Counted from the first letter of the stretch, positions 9,980 to 19,373 are shown. The stretch is 64,000 bases of DNA from Rhizobiaceae bacterium (GCA_017643025.1 JAEPOG010000001.1:62001-126000); one strand, 5' to 3'. The notes: a model not told the origin generated them from the sequence alone. A program made the numbers and translations.

Positions 9980-11755
9980 TCAGCCCGCCGGATCGGAACC
10001 GGAGTGCTCCAACGCGGACAGGTCCGGCTGCATAGAGGGCGCAGAAACGACGGCGCGGCCGCGGCCCTGCGCCTTGGCGGCGTAGCAGGCTGCATCTGCA
10101 TTGGCGAGAAGCTCCGCCGGCCCCGGACCATTTGGTTCGATGACAGCGATCCCCATGCTGGCGCCTATGCGATACGAGGCGCCCTCCCAGTGAAACTGAA
10201 TATCGCCGATGGCAGCGACGACACTGGCGGCCACCGACACGGCGTTCTCGACGGAGCAATCGGCCAGGATCAGCGCGAACTCGTCTCCGCCGATGCGGGC
10301 AACGAAATCGGCTCTTCGCTTGCCCGATTGCAGGGCACGCGCCACCTCGCGCAGCAGTGCGTCGCCGGCGGCATGGCCGGCGCTGTCATTGACGGGCTTG
10401 AAGCAATCGAGATCGATGAAGCACAGAGCGTGTTCGCGGTTTTCCGCATTGGCCAGGGAATGCATCTCGCCAAGCTTGACGTCGAAGGCCGACCGGTTGG
10501 GAAGTCCGGTCAGACTGTCATGCATAGCCGAATGCGCCAGTTCGCGCTGCACGGCGCGGCTTCGCGAATTGTCCTGGAAGACCAACACTGCGCCGGATAC
10601 TCCGCCTCGATCCGTGCTGATCAGGCTGACAGACGTCCGCACATCGTAGCGATGGCCAAACCGCGCCAGGAGAATGGCATCGTCGTCGATGCGCTTTAGC
10701 CTGCCCTGTGCGAGACATTCGGCGACAGGGTTGTCCCTCGGCTTGCCTGTCTCGTCGGCGAGCCTGAACACGTCCTCGACGCGACGTCCCAGGCAATTAT
10801 CCTTGGTCCAGCCAGTCATCTGCGCCGCGACTGGATTGATGAAAGTGATCCGCCCTTCCCTGTCGGTCGAAATCACGCCATCGGCGATCGACTCGAGCGT
10901 CACGCGCAGCGTTTCGCGCTCCTCGGCCAGCGCCGCTTCGACCTCCTTCAGAGCCGAAATGTCGGTATCCGTGCCGATCACCCGCGCCGGTTTGCCGTCA
11001 GCCGTCCACTCCACAGGCTTGCCGCGGCTCAGTATCCAGATCCAGCTGCCGTCCTTGCGGCGCTCGCGGTATTCGAAGGCACTTATGCCGATTTCGCCTT
11101 CGTTCAGCTTGTGAATCATCGCCAAAATGCGGTCGCGGTCGTCGGGATGCACGCGGCTGATCCATGCGTCTAAGGATCCGTCGAGCTCTTCGTCCGCATC
11201 GTAGCCCCGCATCGTTTTCCATGTGCGGGAGAAGAAGTTGCGGTGGCTGACCATGTCATGGTCCCAGACGCCCTGCCCGGCGCCCTCGAGCGCGAAATTC
11301 CAGCGGCCTTCGGCATCCGCCAGCGCAGCTTCGGCACGTTTCTGCCGATCGATGTCGGTGACCTGGATGACGATAGAAGATGGCTTGCCCGTCGCCTCGT
11401 TGCGCAGCAGCGACGCCGAGGCGAGACCCCAGAACCAGCCTCCGCCATCGCGGCGAACATATCGCCGCTCGACACGATACTGATCGATTTCACCTGCAAC
11501 GATGCGCCGAACCTGCTCGGCAGCGACGAGCTGGTCTTCCTCGACGACGAGGTCGCGGGCACTGAGGCCGACAAGTTCTTCTGCTGTGCAGCCGAACATC
11601 TCCCCGTACGCCCGGTTCGAATAGGTGATGCGGCCGTCCAGACCGACCAGCGCCATGCCGACGGCCGCGCTTTCCATGACAAGCCTCAGCAGGTTCCCGC
11701 TATGCGGGAACTGCAGCAGCTGCGCCGCCTGGTTCGTGAGCGCCTTACCTACCAT
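9980..11755 (-). CDS. PAS-PAS-PAS-GGDEF diguanylate cyclase
   Basis: A 591-aa cytosolic signalling enzyme predicted to make cyclic di-GMP. Three PAS domains follow one another: about 22-135 (ESAAVGMALVGLDGRITY), about 145-275 (PAS_3 type with PAC, WISRVHPDDRDR) and about 285-405. The GGDEF domain (about 415-575) has an intact active site, RIGGDEFALIL. Five residues before GGDEF lies a complete RxxD inhibitory site (RRAD), so product feedback is expected. There is no EAL domain, no membrane segment and no REC domain, so the input is probably a small molecule, redox or oxygen signal read by the PAS domains. No cofactor can be assigned from the sequence. Confidence 0.9.
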   Translation of the reverse strand: MVGKALTNQAAQLLQFPHSGNLLRLVMESAAVGMALVGLDGRITYSNRAYGEMFGCTAEELVGLSARDLVVEEDQLVAAEQVRRIVAGEIDQYRVERRYVRRDGGGWFWGLASASLLRNEATGKPSSIVIQVTDIDRQKRAEAALADAEGRWNFALEGAGQGVWDHDMVSHRNFFSRTWKTMRGYDADEELDGSLDAWISRVHPDDRDRILAMIHKLNEGEIGISAFEYRERRKDGSWIWILSRGKPVEWTADGKPARVIGTDTDISALKEVEAALAEERETLRVTLESIADGVISTDREGRITFINPVAAQMTGWTKDNCLGRRVEDVFRLADETGKPRDNPVAECLAQGRLKRIDDDAILLARFGHRYDVRTSVSLISTDRGGVSGAVLVFQDNSRSRAVQRELAHSAMHDSLTGLPNRSAFDVKLGEMHSLANAENREHALCFIDLDCFKPVNDSAGHAAGDALLREVARALQSGKRRADFVARIGGDEFALILADCSVENAVSVAASVVAAIGDIQFHWEGASYRIGASMGIAVIEPNGPGPAELLANADAACYAAKAQGRGRAVVSAPSMQPDLSALEHSGSDPAG

Positions 11756-11829
11756 TCAGGCAGTTTATGACAGTTGCATAAATTTTTTCTTGCGGCGCTG
11801 GACGCGTTTTTAGCCGCCCTTGTACGGCG

Positions 11830-12453
11830 TCAACTGACCGGATTTCGGGTCAAATGTGCCAAATGGCGCGCGAACAGGTCAGCCTCGCCAGCTCGCAGTG
11901 CCACAGACCGCGGGTAGATCGGGTCCGCCCGGTCGTCATGCAGCCCGGTGTCGAACCCGTCGGTTTCGGCAATGAAACGGCGCACACCATCCTCGCCGTG
12001 AACGTCCAGGAACCCTTGCAACACAGCGTCGAGATAGGAGCGGAGAATCAGCGGCCGTTCCGGGTGAATCGGAACATGCTCATCGGCCACAAAGACATAG
12101 ACCGGACATTCCCGCGGCACTGCCCTGCTTGATCTAAGGCGTTCCAAGGATACCGCGACGCGCCGGTAGCGCGCCTCGCGCGCATCAACCGCGGCCAAGT
12201 GCTCGGCTCGGTCGACCACCAGCAGTCCGTCGCAAACGGCGCCCTCTTCCTCACGCACGGTAAGCAGTGCTGCTGGAAAGCCCGGCATATCCGGCCGCGG
12301 CCGCCAGAAGCGCCTCCAGCCAACCAGACTGGCCGGTATGGCGTCCAGGATCCGGGTCCGGTGGGTGGCGCGATTGACCAGTGAGCCGTAGCCAAAATAG
12401 GCGACGAGCCCGCTATCGGAATTATCTTCGACGGTACTATCGGACTGCTGCAT
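11830..12453 (-). CDS. Gamma-glutamylcyclotransferase-fold protein
   Basis: A protein of about 207 aa with the GGCT/ChaC-like substrate loop YFGYGSLVN near its N-terminus, which positions the gamma-glutamyl amine. The rest (GWRRFWRPRPDMPGFPAALLTVREE, then a long helical C-terminal half) does not match a well-defined subfamily that I know, so the substrate is open: glutathione, gamma-glutamyl amines or another amide. The start was set at the ATG before QQSDST. A GTG 17 codons upstream (12504) is possible, but neither has a clear Shine-Dalgarno. It is divergent from the alpha/beta hydrolase behind the MerR-type promoter. Confidence 0.7.
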   Translation of the reverse strand: MQQSDSTVEDNSDSGLVAYFGYGSLVNRATHRTRILDAIPASLVGWRRFWRPRPDMPGFPAALLTVREEEGAVCDGLLVVDRAEHLAAVDAREARYRRVAVSLERLRSSRAVPRECPVYVFVADEHVPIHPERPLILRSYLDAVLQGFLDVHGEDGVRRFIAETDGFDTGLHDDRADPIYPRSVALRAGEADLFARHLAHLTRNPVS

Positions 12454-12527
12454 GTCGGCGAAAGTAACGAACGGACTGTCGGGTGCAACCCGCACCACAG
12501 ACACATCTGCCGTAGCGGAAATTCCCG

Positions 12528-12558
12528 TTGACTTTGACGTTTACGTCAATGGTATTGA
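12528..12558 (+). promoter_or_regulatory. MerR-family-type promoter with operator dyad in a 19-bp spacer
   Basis: TTGACT (-35, 12528-12533) and TATTGA (-10, 12553-12558) are separated by 19 bases, longer than the usual 17. A dyad with 7-base arms, TTGACGT-TT-ACGTCAA (12534-12549), fills the spacer. A long spacer holding a dyad is the known hallmark of MerR-activated promoters, and the box resembles the LiuR subgroup from memory. It reads toward the alpha/beta hydrolase. Confidence 0.6.
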
Positions 12559-12593
12559 GTCTTCCGGTTGCCGTTGGACGCCGGAGACATCGC

Positions 12594-13532
12594 TTGCTGG
12601 ACGACCCTCAAAACAGCCAGCCCACATCGCCCGATATCGATGAACCGGCCGCGAGCGTCACGTCGCGCGACATATCGATCGGCACGTCTGATGGATTTCC
12701 TCTGGCCGGCACGTTGTTCGAGGGAAACGGCGACGGCCCGCTCGTCCTCATTTCCGGCGCCACCGCGGTTCCGAGAGGCTTCTATTCTGCATTCGCCAAG
12801 GCCGTGGTGGATGCGGGCGCGCGTGCTGCCCTCATCTACGACTATCGCGGCGTCGGCGGCTCCAGGCGCCCGCAGGGCTGGAAGCGGCGCATCGACTACA
12901 AGGACTGGGCGCTGGTCGACGTGCCGGCGGCTGCCGCAAGGCTCGACGCGGTTGCACCGGGGCACCCCATGGTCGGCGTCGGCCAGTCCTTCGGCGGCCA
13001 GGCGCTCGGGCTTTGCGGCATCGCGAACCGGTTCGAGCGCTACGGAATGGTCGCGACCATGACCGGTTATCATCGCTTGATCGACGACAGCACCGTGTGG
13101 GCACGCATGAACCTTGTCGGTGTGCCCGTCTCGTGGTTCTTCCGCGACATTCCACGCTGGCTTGGCGTCGGCGAGCCTATGCCGAGTTCCTGTTTCCGCG
13201 ATTGGGCGCGCTGGTGCCGCCACCCCGACTACTTCTTCGGCGACCCGGATGTTCCAGAGACCGAACGCTTTGCATCGGTCACCACGCCGATCCTCGCCCT
13301 TGGGATGAAGGACGATCCATGGGCCAATCCGCGCGCCGTGGCAGATTTCATGAAACACTATGCGAATGCGCCGGTGGAGACACGCTGGCTGTCTCCCGAT
13401 GAGGCCGGCGCGAAGGCCATCGGCCATCTCGGCTTCTTCCGCTCACGCTTCTCGGCAACGCTGTGGCCGCAATTCATCGCCTGGCTGTTGCGCGGCGAGG
13501 CCATGACGGTGGGCAACGCGACTGAGGCTTAG
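12594..13532 (+). CDS. Alpha/beta hydrolase
   Basis: An alpha/beta-fold hydrolase of about 312 aa with nucleophile elbow GVGQSFGGQ, oxyanion region LISGATAVPRGFY and candidate acid/His positions in the C-terminal third (LGMKDDPWA, KAIGHLGFF). The substrate is unknown. The TTG start at 12594 was inferred because GGAGA lies six bases upstream and because it falls just downstream of the MerR-type promoter. The longer frames begin inside the promoter itself (12528 or 12549). The gene ends in a 4-base convergent overlap with gor. Its likely regulator is a MerR-family protein encoded elsewhere. Confidence 0.78.
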   Translation: MLDDPQNSQPTSPDIDEPAASVTSRDISIGTSDGFPLAGTLFEGNGDGPLVLISGATAVPRGFYSAFAKAVVDAGARAALIYDYRGVGGSRRPQGWKRRIDYKDWALVDVPAAAARLDAVAPGHPMVGVGQSFGGQALGLCGIANRFERYGMVATMTGYHRLIDDSTVWARMNLVGVPVSWFFRDIPRWLGVGEPMPSSCFRDWARWCRHPDYFFGDPDVPETERFASVTTPILALGMKDDPWANPRAVADFMKHYANAPVETRWLSPDEAGAKAIGHLGFFRSRFSATLWPQFIAWLLRGEAMTVGNATEA

Positions 13533-14923
13533 CCTGCCTGACGCTCGCCCTTTTTCACCCGGTAGCTCGGCTGATACATGGTCACCAGTTCTTCCGCGGC
13601 GGTCGGATGAACGGCCATCGCCCGGTCGAAATCGTCCTTGGAAAGGCGCGCCTTGATCGGGATCGCCAGTAGCTGCGCCATCTCGCCGGCGTCCGGTCCA
13701 AGTATGTGCGCTCCGAGAACACGGCGGGACGCGCCATCCACCACGAGCTTCATCACCATCTTTTCCTTCCGCCCGGATAGCGTGTGCCGCATGGGGCGGA
13801 AACGGGCGAGGTAGACCTCGAGTTCATCGAATTCCGCCGACGCCTGGTCCTCGGAAAGACCGACCGTGCCGATCTCGGGCTGTGAAAACACCGCTGTGGC
13901 GATCGTCTCGTGGTCGGGGCTGGTCGGCTTGCCCTGATAGACCGTGTCCACGAAACACATCGCCTCGTGAATGGCGACCGGCGTCAACTGCACCCGGTTG
14001 GTCACGTCGCCTATGGCATAGACGTTGGAAACGTTGGTGCGCGAATATTCGTCGACGATGATTTCGCCGGTCTTGCCGGTTTCGACGCCTGCCGCCTCCA
14101 GACCAAGCCCTTCGGTATTCGGAACGCGCCCGATCGCCAGCATGACCTGGTCTACAGCGAGCGTCTCGCCGCTACTGAGATGGACCGCGCGCTGCCCGCT
14201 GGGCAGCTTGTCCACGCCGAGCGCCACGGTCTGGCAGAGTATCCGTATCCCCTTGTTTTCCATCTCCTCGTGCAGCGAACGCCGGAGGTCCATGTCGAAC
14301 CTGCCCAGAATTTCCTTGCCGCGATAGATCAGGGTCGTGTCCACGCCGAGGCCGTGGAAGATGTTGGCGAATTCGATGGCGATATAGCCCCCGCCCTCGA
14401 TGGCGATGCTCTGCGGCAATGCCGCAAGATGAAAGGCTTCGTTCGAGCTGATGCAATGTTCATGGCCCGGCAGCGCCTTGTGCGGATTGGGGCGGCCGCC
14501 GGTGGCGATGAGTATCGTCTCGGCGCTGACGACGCGATCTTCGGCCACGATCCGTACATGGTGGTCGTCGACAAGCTCGGCCCGGCTGTCGACTGTCTCA
14601 GCCTTTGCATTGCCGAGGCCGGAGCGATAGGCGGCCTCCAGCCGTGCGATCTCCTTGTCCTTGTTCGCAATCAGCGTAGGCCAGTCAAAAGACGGTTCGC
14701 CGACTGTCCATCCATAGCCGGCCGAATCTTCGAAATGTTCGGAAAACTGGGAAGCATAAACGAACAGCTTCTTCGGCACGCATCCGCGGATCACGCACGT
14801 CCCGCCGAACCGGTATTCCTCGGCCACCGCGACTTTCTTGCCGAGCGACGCCGCCACACGTCCTGCCCTGACGCCCCCCGATCCGCCGCCAATGACGAAT
14901 AGGTCGTAGTCGTATTTGGCCAT
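13529..14923 (-). CDS. gor: Glutathione-disulfide reductase
   Basis: NADPH-dependent flavoenzyme that keeps glutathione reduced. The FAD-binding GGGSGG motif is at about 12-17, followed by the redox disulfide GTCVIRGCVPKK at about 41-52. The NAD(P) domain (EGGGYIAIEFA) and the second FAD contact YAIGDVT come next. The C-terminal dimer-interface signature with the catalytic His and Glu is AVHPTAAEELV. At 464 aa it is full length. The Rhizobiales-type ends and the disulfide spacing favour gor over lipoamide or mercuric reductases. Confidence 0.95.
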   Translation of the reverse strand: MAKYDYDLFVIGGGSGGVRAGRVAASLGKKVAVAEEYRFGGTCVIRGCVPKKLFVYASQFSEHFEDSAGYGWTVGEPSFDWPTLIANKDKEIARLEAAYRSGLGNAKAETVDSRAELVDDHHVRIVAEDRVVSAETILIATGGRPNPHKALPGHEHCISSNEAFHLAALPQSIAIEGGGYIAIEFANIFHGLGVDTTLIYRGKEILGRFDMDLRRSLHEEMENKGIRILCQTVALGVDKLPSGQRAVHLSSGETLAVDQVMLAIGRVPNTEGLGLEAAGVETGKTGEIIVDEYSRTNVSNVYAIGDVTNRVQLTPVAIHEAMCFVDTVYQGKPTSPDHETIATAVFSQPEIGTVGLSEDQASAEFDELEVYLARFRPMRHTLSGRKEKMVMKLVVDGASRRVLGAHILGPDAGEMAQLLAIPIKARLSKDDFDRAMAVHPTAAEELVTMYQPSYRVKKGERQAG

Positions 14924-14994
14924 GCGAACGGGCCTCCGAAGCTGGTGATCAGGTAGCGGGCTCAGCTTCCCGATCTAGGCTCCGCGACCGCAAA

Positions 14995-15023
14995 AGAAAA
15001 GCCCGGCGAATCTGCCGGGCTTT
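14995..15023 (-). terminator. Rho-independent terminator after DUF2059/rpiA operon
   Basis: GCCCGGC (15001-15007), a 6-base loop and GCCGGGC (15014-15020) form a stable hairpin about 30 bases beyond the stop of the minus-strand DUF2059 gene. On that strand it is followed by TTTTCTTTT. Confidence 0.85.
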
Positions 15024-15052
15024 CAATCGGTGGAATAGGTTTCCGCAGGTCG

Positions 15053-15616
15053 CTACTGGTTCACCTGCTGAGCCTCATCGCCCTCGGTTGGCTGCTGCGC
15101 ATTGGCCGCGTTCGCCGAGGTGATCTCATCGAGCTTGGTACCCACGCTCCGCGCCAGATCGCGTGCAATGCCGCGCTGCCAGATCCCGGCTGCCTCATGG
15201 ACCTGCCGGGCTACGAGCGCGCCGTCCTCCAGCAGCTTCCTGCCGGTGTCGGAATTGTAGAATGCCGCAATCTCGTTGAGCTGCTGCTCGCTGAAAATCT
15301 TGGCGTAGATGACCGCAGCCTCGCGTTCGAGATCGCCACGGCGCGGCGCGAGAGCAATGGTCTCTTCGTCGACGAGCCGCGTGATGACCTGCACGAGGTC
15401 CGGGTTCTTCTGAATCAGCTCGCCTCTCAGCGCAGCGGCGGCCTGCGGCAGAATGCTGTCGAACTGTTCGGTCGCCGTGAGCGCGGTGATCGCTGCGCGC
15501 GCGGCTTTGAGATGGCTTTCCGCCACTTCCTGAGCCGATGCCGGCGAGGCGAAACTAATGATCGCGGCTGCGGCGAATGCGGCGATGCTGTGGCGGGCGC
15601 GAATGGCCAGGTACAT
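15053..15616 (-). CDS. DUF2059 family exported protein
   Basis: A 187-aa secreted protein with a signal peptide (about 1-28, ending SPASA-QE). The DUF2059 helical domain follows, recognised by IFSEQQLNEIAAFYNSDTGRKLLE. A Gln/Ala-rich tail closes the protein. The family's role is unknown, with an envelope or periplasmic function assumed. It starts 15 bases after rpiA and is followed by a terminator, so the two form a two-gene operon. Confidence 0.88.
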   Translation of the reverse strand: MYLAIRARHSIAAFAAAAIISFASPASAQEVAESHLKAARAAITALTATEQFDSILPQAAAALRGELIQKNPDLVQVITRLVDEETIALAPRRGDLEREAAVIYAKIFSEQQLNEIAAFYNSDTGRKLLEDGALVARQVHEAAGIWQRGIARDLARSVGTKLDEITSANAANAQQPTEGDEAQQVNQ

Positions 15617-15631
15617 GGTGGCGAAAACTCC

Positions 15632-16333
15632 CTATCGGCGGGTTGCTGTGATTGTCTCGATACCGCTCTGTGCGGCGACGATCGCCAAGTCGGCCAACCC
15701 CAGAAAAAGACCGTGCTCGACCACGCCAGGAACGGCGTGGAGAGCGTCGGATAGCGCTCTTGCATCCCGAATGCGGCCAAAAGATGCGTCGATGATCAAG
15801 TGGCCGCCGTCTGTAACAAACGGCTCGCTTCCCGTCATCCGCAATCGGCGTTCACAGTTAAGACCAAGGGCGGCTGAAGTGTCGTCAATCGCGGCTTCCG
15901 TTGCCCTTAGGCCGAAGCGATTGACCTCGATCGGCAGGGGAAATGCGCCAAGCTCGGCAACGACCTTGCTGGCGTCGGCAATAACGATCATGCGCCGCGA
16001 TGCCGCAGCCACGATCTTTTCGCGCAGCAGCGCACCGCCGCCACCCTTTATCAGCGAAAGCTCCGGACCGATTTCATCGGCACCATCGACCACCAGATCG
16101 AGGCGCGGATGATCGTCAAGCGTGGAGAGTGGGACAGACAGCTCATGGCACAGTGCGGCAGTGCGCTCTGATGTCGGCACCCCGATGACCTTGAGCCCTT
16201 GACCGACGCGAACGGCAAGCAGCCGGACGAACTCCTCCGCAGTGGAGCCCGTGCCAATGCCCAGCTTCATGCCGTCTTCGACATGTTCGAGCGCGGCCCG
16301 CGCGGCTTCTATCTTGAGCGTGCGTGCATCCAT
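15632..16333 (-). CDS. rpiA: Ribose-5-phosphate isomerase A
   Basis: Interconverts ribose 5-phosphate and ribulose 5-phosphate in the pentose phosphate pathway. The 233-aa protein has the phosphate loop [12 protein letters not shown] (about 24-35), catalytic-region motifs [27 protein letters not shown] (split here by the known Asp/Lys/Glu residues) and the C-terminal [13 protein letters not shown]. The start [11 protein letters not shown] is normal for the family. It is the first gene of an operon with the DUF2059 protein, an arrangement also typical of relatives. Confidence 0.95.
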   Translation of the reverse strand: MDARTLKIEAARAALEHVEDGMKLGIGTGSTAEEFVRLLAVRVGQGLKVIGVPTSERTAALCHELSVPLSTLDDHPRLDLVVDGADEIGPELSLIKGGGGALLREKIVAAASRRMIVIADASKVVAELGAFPLPIEVNRFGLRATEAAIDDTSAALGLNCERRLRMTGSEPFVTDGGHLIIDASFGRIRDARALSDALHAVPGVVEHGLFLGLADLAIVAAQSGIETITATRR

Positions 16334-16464
16334 GGAATGGGTCGCCGGTGAGGAGAATCGCGCCGCGCTCCTAGCATCTTTGGCGTGTCCTGCAAAAGCC
16401 CAGCGTGAACTTGCCCCCGGCAGCCGCGCGGGCTATCGGCTGGCTACCGCAACCGGGGACTGCC

Positions 16465-17148
16465 ATGACCGCGCCGACAATCGTTTTCGATCTGGATGGA
16501 ACGCTTGTGGATACCGCGCCGGACCTCGTGGCGAGTTTGAATCACTGTCTTGACCACGCAGGCGTCCAGCGCGTGAACGAGCTCGAATTGCGGCGGCATG
16601 TCGGTATGGGCGCCAAGGTGATGATCGAGCGCGCCTTCGCCGCCAAGCAGATTGAACTGCCCGCCCTTTTGCTGAAAGAGCTGTTCGATCTTTTCCTGGT
16701 CCATTACGCGGGCAGCCTCCCCGGCAATTCGGCGCCCTACCCCGGCGTCGAGGATGCCCTGAACCGCTTCGAAGCGGCCGGCTACCGTTTCGCGGTCTGC
16801 ACCAACAAGCTCGAAGACATGTCGCGCCGCCTGTTGCAGGGCCTCGGCATTTCCGGCCGCTTCGAGGCCATTTGCGGACAGGACACCTTCCCTTACCGAA
16901 AGCCCGATCCGAGGCACTTGCTGTCCACGATAGAGGCCGCCGGCGGCGATCCGGCCAAGGCGGTCATGGTCGGCGATTCGGAAACGGATATCGTCACCGC
17001 CAAAGCAGCCGGCATCCCCGTCGTCGCCGTGGATTTCGGTTACACGGACCGCCATGTGCGGGAGTTCGAGCCGTCCTGCATCATCTCGCATTTCGACGCG
17101 CTGACGCTGGAACTCGTCGACGATCTTTTGAGGGCGGCGGCACGCTAG
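16465..17148 (+). CDS. gph: Phosphoglycolate phosphatase (HAD superfamily)
   Basis: A 227-aa HAD phosphatase predicted to dephosphorylate 2-phosphoglycolate from DNA repair or metabolism. HAD motif I is FDLDGTLVDTAPDL with the nucleophilic Asp, motif II lies around CTNK, motif III has the Lys in YRKPDP, and motif IV is VGDSETDIVTAK. The helical cap sits between motifs I and II. The start was chosen at MTAPTIVFDLDG; the upstream in-frame ATG adds 20 unlikely residues. Substrate assignment within HAD is by similarity and is less sure than the fold. Confidence 0.88.
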   Translation: MTAPTIVFDLDGTLVDTAPDLVASLNHCLDHAGVQRVNELELRRHVGMGAKVMIERAFAAKQIELPALLLKELFDLFLVHYAGSLPGNSAPYPGVEDALNRFEAAGYRFAVCTNKLEDMSRRLLQGLGISGRFEAICGQDTFPYRKPDPRHLLSTIEAAGGDPAKAVMVGDSETDIVTAKAAGIPVVAVDFGYTDRHVREFEPSCIISHFDALTLELVDDLLRAAAR

Positions 17149-17155
17149 GCGCTGC

Positions 17156-17185
17156 TTGACTTGCCGGAGGGCGGCCCATTATATC
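17156..17185 (+). promoter_or_regulatory. Sigma-70 promoter of tRNA-Val
   Basis: TTGACT (17156-17161) and TATATC (17180-17185) are spaced by 18 bases (TTATAT one base earlier gives 17). They lie about 25 bases before the tRNA, just after the gph stop. Confidence 0.65.
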
Positions 17186-17210
17186 CCGCGACCGGCCCCA
17201 AGGGGCTTCC

Positions 17211-17285
17211 GGGCGCGTAGCTCAGCGGGAGAGCACACCCTTCACACGGGTGGGGTCACAGGTTCAATCCCTGTCGCGCCCACCA
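17211..17285 (+). tRNA. tRNA-Val (anticodon CAC)
   Basis: A complete cloverleaf. The 7-bp acceptor GGGCGCG pairs with CGCGCCC, and the D arm GCTC..GAGC is normal. The anticodon stem CACCC/GGGTG encloses loop TTCACAC, giving anticodon CAC (17243-17245). The T arm is ACAGG-TTCAATC-CCTGT. The discriminator A is at 17282 and a genomically encoded CCA follows at 17283-17285. Confidence 0.96.
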
Positions 17286-17299
17286 TTCCCCGGTAAAGC

Positions 17300-19216
17300 T
17301 CAGACTTCCGGCGTCCTCACCTCGTTCAGCTTGTCCATCGCCTTGAGGACGTAGCTGTCGCGGTTGTAGACGTCGGGCACATAGTTTACCACGCCCGCCT
17401 GATCGGGCCATGCCGTGAAGTAGGAGACGTAGACCGGTATCTTTACAGGTACGTCTTCCTGGCCGTGCCCGCCCCTCAGGCGTTCCTCGACCTGTTCCCG
17501 GTCCCATCCCAGAACCGCCGCCGCCATGGCGCGCGGATCCTGCAGCCTGACGCAGCCGCTCGAATAGGCACGGCTCTCGCGGTCGAACAGGTGCTTCTCC
17601 GGCGTGTCGTGCATGTAGATCGCGTGCCGGTTCGGGAACATGATCTTCATTTCGCCAAGCGAATTTCTCGGTCCGGGCGGCTGGCGCACGTCGAAGGGCG
17701 GCCTGGCGCCATACGCAGTCCAGTCGATCGATGCCGACGAGACGCGGCGGCCACGGCCGTCGGTCACCTCGTAGCCGATGCGGTCGAGATAACCGGGATC
17801 GCTCACCAGCGTGGGCAGATATTTGTTGACGAGGATCGAGCGCGGAATGCCCCAATAGGGATGGAATTCCACATATTCGACCTCGTCCTGGAAGAAGAAG
17901 GTCTGCTTCGAGGCCATGCCGACGACCGCCTTCATCGACAGCTTCTCGACGCCCTCGTCGAAATAGCGGGCGCGGAACTCCGCGACATTGATGAACACGT
18001 GGCGCTGACCGAACTGCGACGGAAGCCAGCGCAGCTGCTCCATGGCGATACGGACCTTGTCCATGCGGTCAGCCTTGGAGTCACCCGCGATCGCTTCAAC
18101 GGTGCGCGGCCCGATGATGCCGTCGGGTTTCGCGCCTGCCTTCTCCTGCGCCGCCTTGATAAGCGGCACGAGTTCGTTGGAATAGACCTCCGTTCCCGCG
18201 CTTGCGGTAAGAAGCTCGCCGAATTCGGCACGCATCGCGTCGTCCGCATCGCGCTCGATGATCGCCAGCAGCTTGGCGAACTCAGGCGAGGAGCCGCCGG
18301 GCCGGAGAAACAGGTCGGGCGAGACGACGATGGCATTTTCTTCGCTGGCCCGCAGTTCGGCCAGTTCCGCCATCAGCGCCGCATAGGCGCCATTCTGCGG
18401 ATGCCAGGACTCCATGTAGGTGCGCACTGCGAAGGTATCGCCCAGGACTTCGAGCGCATGCCCATAGTCCACGGTCTTCAGCTTGAAGTCGTGGTAGCCG
18501 GAAATCCTGTTGGGATCGATTCGCCCGCCATACGCGTCGCGCGCGTAGCGCAGCACACGTGCCGACAGCATCATTTCAAACTCGGCGCGGCGCAGGGCTT
18601 CATCGATCGCCTCACCGTCGGCGGCCGGCCTGTCGAGTGCCGGAACCGCATAGTCGGAGGCCCGCAATCCGTGCCGCGGCGCTTCGGCGAGAACCGCCAA
18701 CGCTTCCTCCGCACGGTGGCTGGGCTTGCCGTCGCGCAGCCACATGAACTCCGGATTGGCCGTGTAGTGGGCGAGCAGCGCGGCCGCTATGTCTTCCTCG
18801 GCCAGAAGCTCGAATTCGCTCAGATGGCCGATGGCTTCGGCAAATGTTGTGGCGGTATCGTCGACCGCGGGCAGATGGATTGCGGGCGCCTGACCCGGTT
18901 CGGCCACCGCCGCCACCATGATCGAGCCGGTCGCAGCTTCGTCGGTCTCGTCAGCCGGATCATTCAGTGCGCTGATCAGCGCGCCGAAATCGACCCTGAC
19001 GAGCGAATCGACCTTGTAGGTGTAGTACTGCGGTGAAGCGACCTTGGGGATGACGACAGGTTCGGGCTTCGGCTCAGGTTCGACTCGGCGGATATTCCTG
19101 CCCCCAAACAGCCTCTCGAAGAGAAACTGCGCCGAAGCCTGCTCGACCCCCAGCATCGCCAGTCCGGAGATCGCCACGGTCGCGATGACCAGGCCACGCT
19201 TAGCAAGAAGTTTCAT
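17300..19216 (-). CDS. L,D-transpeptidase (YcbB/LdtD-like)
   Basis: A 638-aa periplasmic peptidoglycan cross-linking enzyme. The signal peptide ends EQASA-Q (about residue 29). A central region (about 110-350) contains YcbB-type scaffold segments (ADSAVP-like YAVPAL, AYGGRIDP). A PG-binding-like stretch KPDGIIGPRTVEAI (about 390) follows. The catalytic YkuD domain (about 415-600) has YMHDTPEKHLF and the nucleophile motif SSGCVRLQD. It is expected to form 3-3 crosslinks, which are abundant in polar-growing Rhizobiales. It stands alone on the minus strand, 15 bases from the convergent tRNA gene. Confidence 0.93.
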   Translation of the reverse strand: MKLLAKRGLVIATVAISGLAMLGVEQASAQFLFERLFGGRNIRRVEPEPKPEPVVIPKVASPQYYTYKVDSLVRVDFGALISALNDPADETDEAATGSIMVAAVAEPGQAPAIHLPAVDDTATTFAEAIGHLSEFELLAEEDIAAALLAHYTANPEFMWLRDGKPSHRAEEALAVLAEAPRHGLRASDYAVPALDRPAADGEAIDEALRRAEFEMMLSARVLRYARDAYGGRIDPNRISGYHDFKLKTVDYGHALEVLGDTFAVRTYMESWHPQNGAYAALMAELAELRASEENAIVVSPDLFLRPGGSSPEFAKLLAIIERDADDAMRAEFGELLTASAGTEVYSNELVPLIKAAQEKAGAKPDGIIGPRTVEAIAGDSKADRMDKVRIAMEQLRWLPSQFGQRHVFINVAEFRARYFDEGVEKLSMKAVVGMASKQTFFFQDEVEYVEFHPYWGIPRSILVNKYLPTLVSDPGYLDRIGYEVTDGRGRRVSSASIDWTAYGARPPFDVRQPPGPRNSLGEMKIMFPNRHAIYMHDTPEKHLFDRESRAYSSGCVRLQDPRAMAAAVLGWDREQVEERLRGGHGQEDVPVKIPVYVSYFTAWPDQAGVVNYVPDVYNRDSYVLKAMDKLNEVRTPEV

Positions 19217-19373
19217 AATTCACCCAATTCGGCCGACCGACCGACCCCGTCATCGTGAGTCACGGCAATGATCATAGAATCCAATTGCCGCACCGTTAAG
19301 GAGCATTGTACCGCAGGCAAGGCCGACGCTTCGTTTTCGCGCAAACGTGATGCAAATTCGCCGCGGTCCGGCG

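Noticed and set aside
11752..11775. Pho-box-like sequence (CTGTCATAAA then CTGCC on the minus strand) before the diguanylate cyclase
   Set aside because: The half-site spacing is one base too short and the second repeat is poor. A TTTATG-7-CATAAA dyad overlaps it (11764-11782), which could equally be another operator or chance in an AT-rich patch.
17211..17285. tRNA-Val as an integration site for a genomic island
   Set aside because: No integrase, no direct repeat of the tRNA end and no foreign-looking genes lie on either side.
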